A stretch of DNA of 64,000 nt, taken from assembly GCF_001591105.1 (NCBI RefSeq), contig NZ_BCUD01000012.1:1-64000 (forward strand). The letters run 5' to 3'. This DNA comes from Vibrio nereis NBRC 15637 (lineage in GTDB: Bacteria; Pseudomonadota; Gammaproteobacteria; Enterobacterales; Vibrionaceae). The position numbers and the translations under genes are program-made. Positions 46,536-54,528 of this stretch are shown here, in pieces. The notes beneath the pieces were generated by a model. That model was not told where the DNA came from. It searched no databases and was given only the letters and a program-made list of their open reading frames with translations. How positions within the stretch are numbered: the first letter of the stretch is position 1; the number at the start of each line of letters is the position of its first letter.

Positions 46536-47294
46536 ATGGAATTAGCAAATAAAGTCATTGCCATTACAGGCGCAGGGCAAGGATTGGGGAAACAGATGGC
46601 AGTATCGCTGGCGGAAAGTCACGTTAATCTGGCACTGATTGACTTAACCCCAGATCAACTGGCTGAAACGAAAGCTGAGTGTGAAGCGCGAGGAGTCACT
46701 GCACGCTGTTATGTCGCCAATGTCACGGACGAAGAACAGGTGTGTTCCGCATTTGAACAGATTGAAAGTGACTTCAAGCAGCTTAATGGTGTGGTCAATA
46801 ACGCGGGCATTATGCGTGACGGTATGTTCATTAAAGTGAAAGATGGGCAAGTCAATACAATGTCACTGGAGCAGTTCCAGTCGGTTATGGATGTGAATGT
46901 AACAGGGACTTTCCTTTGTGGACGTGAAGCGAGCAAAGTGATGCTCAACACCGACAGTAAAGGCGTGTTGATCAACATTTCTAGTGTGGCGCGTGCTGGC
47001 AACATCGGCCAAACCAATTACTCCGCATCCAAAGCGGCGGTTGCAACAATGTCGGCTGTGTGGGCTAAAGAGTTGGGGCGCTTTGGCATTCGCTCAGTCG
47101 CGATTGCTCCTGGAGTGATCAAAACGGCAATGACAGATCAAATTAAACCAGACGCGATGGAACGTTTGGTCAAGATGATTCCTGTCGGTCGTTTAGGATT
47201 GGCGGACGAAATCTCTTCAACGATCAAATATGTATTAACTAATGAATTCGTCACCGGAAGAGTGTTGGAAGTCGATGGCGGAATGCGGATGTAA
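46536..47294 (+). CDS. ivdG: SDR dehydrogenase, probable 2-methyl-3-hydroxybutyryl-CoA dehydrogenase
   Basis: A 252-residue short-chain dehydrogenase with an intact active site: TGAGQGLGKQ, NNAGIMRDGM, Ser in ISSVAR and YSASK. It is often annotated as 3-oxoacyl-ACP reductase, but its place as the last gene of the ivd operon suggests oxidation of 2-methyl-3-hydroxybutyryl-CoA in isoleucine degradation. It starts 9 bases after mmsB, with AAGGAA upstream. Confidence 0.88.
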   Translation: MELANKVIAITGAGQGLGKQMAVSLAESHVNLALIDLTPDQLAETKAECEARGVTARCYVANVTDEEQVCSAFEQIESDFKQLNGVVNNAGIMRDGMFIKVKDGQVNTMSLEQFQSVMDVNVTGTFLCGREASKVMLNTDSKGVLINISSVARAGNIGQTNYSASKAAVATMSAVWAKELGRFGIRSVAIAPGVIKTAMTDQIKPDAMERLVKMIPVGRLGLADEISSTIKYVLTNEFVTGRVLEVDGGMRM

Positions 47295-47306
47295 GGCAAA
47301 GCAATA

Positions 47307-47335
47307 GGGTTAGCGCGCAGTTAAGCCGCTAACCC
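47307..47335 (+). terminator. Hairpin after the ivd operon
   Basis: GGGTTAGCG pairs with CGCTAACCC around 11 bases. No T-run follows, so intrinsic termination is uncertain. One arm is part of the subtilase remnant. Confidence 0.5.
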
Positions 47336-47434
47336 TGCAATATGTGGTGCTGCCATAGATGTATCTGCTTCTGTACCCGCAAGGCTCACATTAACAACCT
47401 AATATAATCCGAAGTCAGCGACATCAACCAATGT
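47321..47434 (-). pseudogene. Decayed fragment of a subtilisin-like serine protease (peptidase S8)
   Basis: Read leftward, one frame gives TLVDVADFGLY, a stop, then VVNVSLAGTEAD followed by TSMAAPHIAGLAA and a second stop. The last block is the catalytic-Ser motif of subtilases (GTSMAAPHVAG), and the VDVA..G block lies at the expected distance before it. About 38 residues remain. There is no start or His/Asp catalytic region. This is the relic of a gene once present beside the ivd operon. Confidence 0.65.
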
Positions 47435-48264
47435 TTAAGCAACATCATCATCGTCACACTGGCCTAAAACGTAGTCTTTAGTGCCGAGCATTCGAAGAAA
47501 ATTCCAAAGAATTATGGCCTAAAAATGATAATACCAATTGATTTCAATTGATTATGTTGTGTTTTTGGTCAAAAGGTAATTGTTCAATCTATCCTCTACC
47601 ATAGATTAAGATGGTAAAGCAGCGTTACGGAAGATAAGTCGCTGCTATTTTGTTATTTAGCCGTATCTCTGAGTGGGGTATTTCCATAAGTAATTTTACT
47701 TACCAGTATTACTTTAATGCGATAATCCAACTTGATGATTTCCTGCGCCGCTTATTACTACAGCAATCAAAAATCCACGAGACACTCAAGCTTTTCATAA
47801 AATGGTCAAGCAAATCATTAATTCACCTTTGGCGTTGCTGATGGTGAGCTTAACAAGCAAAAAATTCTGGTGGCATTTACGGAATTTTTGATAATTCTCG
47901 TTCCTTGAAGAGAAGGTTCTTTTCTCTATTCTTACATCACAAATACAAGTGATATTGCAACGTTCTGAGCGAAATTTGCACGAATGTAAGCTGAATCAGT
48001 TAGGAGTTATTTGTGTGATTTTTACACGTATTTAAAGTGATTGAGGTTTTTCCTTGCAAATAATTAAGATTTGCATCACATAAGTGCGTCATTTTTGGAA
48101 CCAATGTCATGTTTTTATTGCTATTGATAAAGTGGTACATAATATTGTGACCAATAGATAGAGAAAGCGATGGTTTGTTTGTAGGGCGGAGTGCCTCTTT
48201 ATTTACGAGGGCTCTAGAGAAAGATCTGCGACAAACGTTCTCTTTAATCTAGAAGATAATAACG
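47435..48264. other. Long AT-rich intergenic region
   Basis: About 830 bases without a supportable gene. It contains a 16-bp palindrome, CAATTGA-TT-TCAATTG (47535-47550), and a short hairpin TACCAT/ATGGTA (47597-47616). Short open frames occur on the plus strand around 47650-47890 but have no ribosome site or recognisable product. The 3' end must hold the promoter of the signalling operon. Confidence 0.5.
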
Positions 48265-49635
48265 ATGAAAAGTAACAATAATGATCGGTTAGAGCTAGGT
48301 GACCAATTGTCAGAAGATAGATTAGCAGGAGTGAAAAATATCCTGTTTGTTGATGATGAGCGCAATATATTGTCGGCACTACATCGGCTATTTAAACGAC
48401 ACGGCTTTACTACCTTTATGGCGAGTGATGGTGAAACAGGTATAGAGGTTTTACGTGAAAACTCTATTGACGTTGTTATTTCTGACATGCAGATGCCAGG
48501 AATGAAAGGCGACCAGTTTCTTGCTGAAGCCGTCAAGATAAATAAAGATGCAATACGTATTCTTTTGACGGGTCATGCCGATCTTGGCTCGACAGTAAAT
48601 GCGATCAATGAAGGCAGTATTTACCGTTACATAAGCAAGCCATGGGATGATGACGCGATTGTTGAGTTGGTAGAAGAAGCGTTGCGCAGCCGTCAACTTG
48701 AGCAAGAAAAACAGCAAAACGCGTTCTTAGCCCAGCAGAAAAACCTTCAGCTTGAAGAACTCAACGACCATCTAGAAAAAACGATCGACGCAAGAACAAA
48801 AGACATAGAGATGGCTGTTGGCAAGTTTCGTTTAGCTAACCGCAAGCTGAATAAAACGTATTTAGATACCATTAAAGCGTTTATGAGCCTGATCAATACG
48901 CGTGACGGCTTGTCATATCGTTACGCGAGTAAAGTGGCTGAATTGAGCAAGAAAATGGCTCAGGTTCTCAAACTGAATGAGAGTGATATTCAAGATATTT
49001 TTGCTGCCAGTATGCTTCACGAATTGGGTAAAGTGAGCTTACCTTGCCACTTACTTAATCGCCCAACCAGCACGTATGAGCTGAGTGAACAAGCGCAATA
49101 TCATGGTCATCCAACCGTTGGGCATGACGTACTGGCTTGTGTTGATGGGTTAAAAAAAGCAGCCATTATTATTCGATCCCATGAGGAGTATTACAACGGT
49201 TCTGGGTTTCCCATCGGGCTTAGTACACACGATATTCCGCTTGGGGCTCGTATCTTATCGGTTGCCAAGGACTTCTATGCGTACCAAGGGACAAAACACT
49301 TAAGTATTCCACAAAGTGCGAAAGCCTCTTTGAAGCGTATACAAGCTCAGAGCGGCAACTTATACGATCCCACGTTGACAAAAGTACTGAGTGATATTGT
49401 GACCCCGCAACTAAGCGACAGTGAAGAACCGACAGAAATTGTTCTTAGTGCTCGTCATTTGTTATCTGGGATGACCTTAGCGCGTGATTTACACAGTCAT
49501 GAACGTTTGCTGTTACCAAAAGGTCGACAGCTTACAGAAGGGCTGATCAATCGATTACTTGCCTTTGAAAAAAATAACGAAACGTACTTTGAGATCCATG
49601 TGTTAGACGACGAAACGTCGAAACTAAGCGAGTAA
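48265..49635 (+). CDS. Response regulator with degenerate HD-GYP output domain
   Basis: A 456-residue cytosolic protein. A REC domain occupies about residues 24-140, with phospho-acceptor Asp 74 in VVISDMQMPG and the conserved Lys in YRYISKPWDD. A coiled coil follows (about 140-200), then an HD-GYP-like domain. Its metal motif reads HE at 252-253 (MLHELGK), the GYP loop reads SHEEYYNGSGFP, and an early His is lost, so cyclic-di-GMP phosphodiesterase activity is doubtful. A 110-residue C-terminal part is unassigned. It starts the signalling array. Confidence 0.82.
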   Translation: MKSNNNDRLELGDQLSEDRLAGVKNILFVDDERNILSALHRLFKRHGFTTFMASDGETGIEVLRENSIDVVISDMQMPGMKGDQFLAEAVKINKDAIRILLTGHADLGSTVNAINEGSIYRYISKPWDDDAIVELVEEALRSRQLEQEKQQNAFLAQQKNLQLEELNDHLEKTIDARTKDIEMAVGKFRLANRKLNKTYLDTIKAFMSLINTRDGLSYRYASKVAELSKKMAQVLKLNESDIQDIFAASMLHELGKVSLPCHLLNRPTSTYELSEQAQYHGHPTVGHDVLACVDGLKKAAIIIRSHEEYYNGSGFPIGLSTHDIPLGARILSVAKDFYAYQGTKHLSIPQSAKASLKRIQAQSGNLYDPTLTKVLSDIVTPQLSDSEEPTEIVLSARHLLSGMTLARDLHSHERLLLPKGRQLTEGLINRLLAFEKNNETYFEIHVLDDETSKLSE

Positions 49636-49696
49636 CTTACGCATTTCATGCGTGCGCATAATGAATGTTTGCTTTAATGCAACAAGGTTCGAAAGT

Positions 49697-51814
49697 ATGA
49701 GTATAAGAATTCCTAAAATTACTTTTAAACAGACCAAGCAAGTAGCCACCAGCCGCTCTCTCGCAAGCCAGTCTCTAAAGGAATCATTGACGTTTAATGT
49801 TTTTGAATCCATCAGTGCAAAACTGCTCAAAAATGTGTTTGGCGCTTATTGTCTTGTCGCGCTTATTGCGACAGTTTTACAAGTAGTGATGGAATATAAA
49901 GATTCAAAAGAACACGTTCACTATGAAATAGAAACATCTGAGAATATTTTTTCCCATCGTTTAGAAAATGCGCTATGGCGCTATGACATCGCATATCTGG
50001 ACAAAATACTAACAGATGTCATGGCTAATCATGTGATTACAGGGGTCAGTATTACAACCGCTTCGGGAGAGGTTGTCCTACAAAAGGGCATAGTTGCTGA
50101 TAGCGAACGTGCCTGGCCTCAAGCCACGCTAGAATCAGCCTCATTGAGTATCGCCAAGCCAACCTTTGCATTGAGTATGTTTGAGCACAAAGCGCCTTTA
50201 TTTGCTCCTAGTGGAACGCAGAATCTACCTATCGGTTATGCTCGTTTCTACACCAGCCGTGACATGGTGATTGCAGAAACAGGCCATACCTTCATCGTCA
50301 TTCTACTGGTTGCGTTCATCAAAACGTTTTCGCTTTGGGTGCTGTTTCTCTATTTTGGTAAAAAACTGCTTAGCCGTCCGTTAAATAAGCTGGTCAATGA
50401 TATCAATTCACTACCTCTGTCACTCTGTTCTGACGCGTTGAAGCCATCATTAGTGAAAAAGAATGAAATTGAGCTCGTAGAGTTGGCACTCGAAGAGTTA
50501 ACGAAGAAACTCAACAATACATTGGGCAGTTTGCGCGCGGATAACCAGAATTTGAGTGAAAACAATAGTATTTTGCAGCAAGCCATAGAGCAAAGTCCGG
50601 CAGCGGTGATCATATTTAACGCGCAATGTGAGATCGTGTACCACAACTCCTGTTTATCGATTTCAGCCGACAGTACAAATGAGATAGACAGCCCACTGTA
50701 TGACAATCAGCTGATAATGGAAGAAGTCGAGAAGATTATTTTAGCGGAAAGTGTCGGGCGTGGATGGCGAAAGGAGTTCCAACTCACTAGCCCAAATGGT
50801 GCTAACTCTTGGTTATCTGTTCAACTGACCCCCATCAAAGACGCAACGGGAAATATATCTAGCAGTCTGTTTATTGCTACTGATATTACTGCTCAAAAAG
50901 AACTCGAACAGTCATTGCGTTTTACTAGCATTGAGCAGAAAAAAATAATCCATGAGCTTAGCGTTGCGCACAAAAAGTTGCTGCAATCTGAAAAAATGGC
51001 GTCTATTGGGCAACTTGCGGCTGGGGTCGCGCATGAGATCAACAATCCCGTTGGCTATATCAATTCAAACATTAATTCCTTAAGCCAATACACGGAAAAC
51101 CTGATGCGTCTGCTCGAATTGTATGAACAATATGTTGAGAATAACTCAAGCGATACGGAAGAAATTCGCGCATATAAGTCCCAGGTTGATTACGAATTCT
51201 TAAAAAAGGATATCCAAGAGCTGCTACATGAGACGACTGAAGGTGTAGATAGAGTGAAACAAATCATCGCTGCGCTTAAAGAGTTTTCTCGCGACAGTTC
51301 TGACGAGTGGCATCTTAGTGATTTAAGTCATGTGTTGGAAAGTACCATAAAGGTCGTGACTAATGAGCTCAAATACAAAGCCGACTTAATAAAAGAATTC
51401 AGTGAACTTCCTGAAATCGAATGTATCCCTTCGCAATTAGGACAAGTGTTTTTGAACTTATTGGTGAATGCGTCACATGCGATAAAGGGTTACGGGACCA
51501 TTACCATTCGTACAGGCTTTACGCAGAACGAAGTTTGGATTCAGGTGAAAGATACAGGCTGCGGAATCGCGCCAGAGAACATACCTAATCTATTTGATCC
51601 ATTTTTTACCACCAAGCCTTTGGGCGAAGGCACTGGTTTAGGGCTGTCGATTTCTTACGGCATTATAGAAAAACATGGTGGCAGAATCGACGTGGTCAGT
51701 AAGGTTGGGGAAGGGACATCGTTCTATGTTTATTTGCCAATAAGGCAGTTTATGCGTGACGACCAGAACCAAGAAAACGAAACGTCTTTAGAGCTGCAAG
51801 CTGAGAATATTTAA
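49697..51814 (+). CDS. Membrane sensor histidine kinase
   Basis: A 705-residue kinase. Two transmembrane segments (about residues 35-60 and 205-230) bracket a periplasmic sensor. A PAS domain lies near 290-410 (LQQAIEQSPAAVIIFNAQ). The dimerisation domain has the phospho-acceptor His near 445 in AGVAHEINNPVGY. The ATPase domain has N box, DTGCGIA and GTGLGLSISYGI. It has no receiver domain. I start at the ATG at 49697; an upstream GTG (49652) is possible. It lies just after the REC/HD-GYP gene, its likely partner. Confidence 0.85.
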   Translation: MSIRIPKITFKQTKQVATSRSLASQSLKESLTFNVFESISAKLLKNVFGAYCLVALIATVLQVVMEYKDSKEHVHYEIETSENIFSHRLENALWRYDIAYLDKILTDVMANHVITGVSITTASGEVVLQKGIVADSERAWPQATLESASLSIAKPTFALSMFEHKAPLFAPSGTQNLPIGYARFYTSRDMVIAETGHTFIVILLVAFIKTFSLWVLFLYFGKKLLSRPLNKLVNDINSLPLSLCSDALKPSLVKKNEIELVELALEELTKKLNNTLGSLRADNQNLSENNSILQQAIEQSPAAVIIFNAQCEIVYHNSCLSISADSTNEIDSPLYDNQLIMEEVEKIILAESVGRGWRKEFQLTSPNGANSWLSVQLTPIKDATGNISSSLFIATDITAQKELEQSLRFTSIEQKKIIHELSVAHKKLLQSEKMASIGQLAAGVAHEINNPVGYINSNINSLSQYTENLMRLLELYEQYVENNSSDTEEIRAYKSQVDYEFLKKDIQELLHETTEGVDRVKQIIAALKEFSRDSSDEWHLSDLSHVLESTIKVVTNELKYKADLIKEFSELPEIECIPSQLGQVFLNLLVNASHAIKGYGTITIRTGFTQNEVWIQVKDTGCGIAPENIPNLFDPFFTTKPLGEGTGLGLSISYGIIEKHGGRIDVVSKVGEGTSFYVYLPIRQFMRDDQNQENETSLELQAENI

Positions 51815-51933
51815 CTTGTCATAAAAATAGTCAGCCTGGGTTAATGGGCAGCAGCACGCCATATAGTGCCGAAGTGCCACTTCATAGGCTTTACTGAGTG
51901 TGTAATTTGCTAAAAATAAGAAGGAAAAGAACT

Positions 51934-52749
51934 TTGCGAACAATTTATCTGGGTATATTAATGTCGCTGCTGGCGGTATCGTCGGCGAATGCGAGCAGTC
52001 TTTATTTTGGTGTGGTCCCGCAGCAATCAGCCAATAAAATGGCAAAACTCTGGACACCTATTTTTCAATACCTTAGTGAAAAAACAGGTGAAGATATCCG
52101 ATTTAGTACCGCGCGTGATATTCCAACGTTTGAAAAGCGTCTAGCGAGAGGCGAGTACGACATTGCGTACATGAATCCCTATCACTACACGGTTTTCCAC
52201 CAAGTACCTGGATATCAGGCAATAGCGCGACAAAAAGACAAACGTATTAAAGGTATTGTTGTTGTCCATAAAGATAGCCCTATTCAAGATATCGCCGAGT
52301 TAGATAAGCAGAAAATGGCCTTTCCATCTCCAGCTGCATTTGCCGCAAGTATTATTCCGCGAGCAAAAATGGAGCAGCAAGGGATTGAAATAATCCCAAG
52401 TTATGTTTCTTCACACGATTCTGTATACATGAACGTTGCCCGCGGTTTCTTTCCTGCTGGTGGTGGTGTTATGCGTACATTTAATAATTCTGCACCAGAG
52501 ATCCGTGATCAGCTTAAGGTACTTTGGACCACGCCAACTTATACGCCACATGCGATTGCGATTCACCCTAGAGTCAACGCAGACACGGTTGCAAAAATCA
52601 AAGCCGCATTGCTTGAGATGAACCAAGATCCGAAGGGGAAGGCGCTGCTAAAAGATATCAATTTTAAAGGCATTGAATTGGCAGAGAACGCGGATTGGGA
52701 TGATGTCAGAGCATTGAATATCAAACTACTCGACGAGGTCATTAAGTAG
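51934..52749 (+). CDS. PhnD-like periplasmic binding protein without a transporter
   Basis: A 271-residue type II periplasmic binding protein of the phosphate/phosphonate (PhnD) class. The signal peptide ends SSANA before SSLYFGVVPQ. Motifs are VPQQSANKMAKLWTPIFQYL, YDIAYMNPYHYTVFH and FPSPAAFAASIIPR. TTG at 51934 is chosen: it has AAGGA upstream and gives a clean signal peptide. No ABC permease or ATPase is nearby. It lies between two membrane histidine kinases, suggesting it delivers a ligand to one of them. Confidence 0.8.
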   Translation: MRTIYLGILMSLLAVSSANASSLYFGVVPQQSANKMAKLWTPIFQYLSEKTGEDIRFSTARDIPTFEKRLARGEYDIAYMNPYHYTVFHQVPGYQAIARQKDKRIKGIVVVHKDSPIQDIAELDKQKMAFPSPAAFAASIIPRAKMEQQGIEIIPSYVSSHDSVYMNVARGFFPAGGGVMRTFNNSAPEIRDQLKVLWTTPTYTPHAIAIHPRVNADTVAKIKAALLEMNQDPKGKALLKDINFKGIELAENADWDDVRALNIKLLDEVIK

Positions 52750-52784
52750 TCAGTCCATGTTCGAAAATCCAGGGGAGGGCATTC

Positions 52785-54422
52785 GTGTCGTTTAGGCTCA
52801 AAACTATTATAGGCACTGCTTTGATTGAAGCCGTGCTGTTGTTGATCTTGGTTTCAATGACGCTGAACTACCTTCGTACGACGAACTACGATGCTCTGAA
52901 GACACGCGCATCTACGACTGCTTCGCTGTTTGCGACCACAACCAAAGATGCGGTTCTCTCTTATGATTTAGCCTCGCTTGACGCATTCGTTAAGGAAGTT
53001 CTAGAAAACCAAGATCTTGTCTACGCCCGTGTGGTAGGACAAGGCGATAAAGTGTTTGCACAAGGCGGTAGCAGCGAATTCTTGCAGAAAAAGTTTGTGG
53101 CGGATAGCAGCGTAGAAAATGCTGCAGATGGTGTGTTTGATACCTTTGCTGAAATAGCCGAGGGCGGCGAGGTATATGGTCGAGTGGAGATAGGGCTTGA
53201 TATCAGCAGTATTCAATCCACTATCGCGGAAGCAAAACGCCTTAGTACCGGGGTTGCCATTTTAGAGATGGGGCTGGTGGCCTTCTTTTCATTTTTATTA
53301 GGGACCTATTTGACGAGTCAGTTGCGAGTTCTTAGCTCCGCAGCTCAATCTATCTCGGATGGGAAACTGGATGTTGAACTTCAAGTGAAAGGTAAAGATG
53401 ACATCGCGTACGTAGCAAAAGCGTTTAACTCGATGGCTAACCACCTGAGAGAAGCGAGTGAGCGGCGTGATCAATTCGAGCTTGAACTTAAAGAGCTGAA
53501 CCGGTTTTTAGAAAATCGCGTGGAACAGCGAACCCTCCAAATCGAGAATAAAAACAGACAGCTTGAGCATGCAAACCAAGAACTCAAAGCCACCCAGGCG
53601 AAACTTCTTCATTCCGAAAAAATGGCCTCTATCGGGGTGCTTTCTGCGGGTGTCGCCCATGAGATTAACAACCCACTTGCCTTTATTATGAGCAACTTAC
53701 ATTCGCTAGATGTTTACGGAAGAAACTACCGACAAATGCTGGATGAATATAAGGTGCTATCTCAACTGACAGAGCCTGAAGACATACTCAAGCAGCAACA
53801 GAAAATTGCACATCTGTATGAAGAATACGATGTAGACTTTATGAATGAAGACCTTGAACCTCTGCTCCAAGACACCATTGAAGGCACAGAACGAATGAGG
53901 GATATCGTCAAAGGGTTAAAAGAGTTTTCACACGTTGATACCAGCGAAAATTACTCGCTGTGTGATCTCAATGAGTGCATCAAATCTACGCTTAAAATGG
54001 CCAGCAACGAGCTTAAATATCACTGTGATATCAAATTAGAATTAGGTGAGTTGCCGCTCACTTATTGCTGTGCCGGACAAATCAATCAAGTGCTGCTTAA
54101 TCTTCTGCTAAACGCGGGCCACGCGATTGAAGATCAGGGCACGATTACTATTTGTTCCAAACAGAATGGCGACAGGTTAGAGCTCAGCGTAACTGATACA
54201 GGAAAAGGGATCACTGAAGAAGATAAAGGAAAACTGTTTGATCCATTCTTTACCACCAAGGCCGTCGGCAAAGGTGCGGGACTGGGGTTAGCGATAGCCT
54301 ATGGAATCGCACAGGAACATCAGGGCGACATTTATGTTGAGAGCAAGGTCGGTGAAGGGAGCCGATTTACTTTGAGCATACCTGTCAATGAGCCAGAAAA
54401 TCGGTTGACGTGCTCGATGTAG
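52785..54422 (+). CDS. Membrane sensor histidine kinase with HAMP domain
   Basis: A 545-residue kinase starting at GTG with GGGAGGG upstream. A transmembrane segment (about residues 8-28), a periplasmic domain of about 130 residues, a second segment (about 155-180), a HAMP domain and a coiled coil (220-275) precede the His box near 289 (AGVAHEINNPLAFI). The ATPase domain shows DTGKGIT and GAGLGLAIAYGI. The catalytic half resembles the upstream kinase, suggesting common descent. It follows the binding-protein gene by 35 bases. Confidence 0.87.
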   Translation: MSFRLKTIIGTALIEAVLLLILVSMTLNYLRTTNYDALKTRASTTASLFATTTKDAVLSYDLASLDAFVKEVLENQDLVYARVVGQGDKVFAQGGSSEFLQKKFVADSSVENAADGVFDTFAEIAEGGEVYGRVEIGLDISSIQSTIAEAKRLSTGVAILEMGLVAFFSFLLGTYLTSQLRVLSSAAQSISDGKLDVELQVKGKDDIAYVAKAFNSMANHLREASERRDQFELELKELNRFLENRVEQRTLQIENKNRQLEHANQELKATQAKLLHSEKMASIGVLSAGVAHEINNPLAFIMSNLHSLDVYGRNYRQMLDEYKVLSQLTEPEDILKQQQKIAHLYEEYDVDFMNEDLEPLLQDTIEGTERMRDIVKGLKEFSHVDTSENYSLCDLNECIKSTLKMASNELKYHCDIKLELGELPLTYCCAGQINQVLLNLLLNAGHAIEDQGTITICSKQNGDRLELSVTDTGKGITEEDKGKLFDPFFTTKAVGKGAGLGLAIAYGIAQEHQGDIYVESKVGEGSRFTLSIPVNEPENRLTCSM

Positions 54423-54470
54423 ACTTATAGCAATTAGAACGGCATGTCATAGTTAGACGTCTATCTATAA

Positions 54471-54508
54471 AAACAGGCACTACATTTAACGTAGTGCCTG
54501 TTTTTTTT
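54471..54508. terminator. Bidirectional terminator between convergent kinase genes
   Basis: AAACAGGCACTAC pairs with GTAGTGCCTGTTT over 13 bp around a 7-base loop. T-runs flank both ends, TTTTTTTT on the plus strand and TTTTTATAG on the minus. Confidence 0.9.
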
Positions 54509-54528
54509 CATTTGCTCGTAAACATTTC

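Noticed and set aside
47650-47841. 63-residue open frame in the gap after the ivd operon
   Set aside because: No ribosome site, no recognisable motif, and a second overlapping frame is equally open. Both are compatible with chance in AT-rich DNA.
49652-49696. Upstream start for the first kinase (GTG at 49652)
   Set aside because: It would add 15 residues without a good ribosome site; the ATG at 49697 gives a more typical N-terminus. Not certain.
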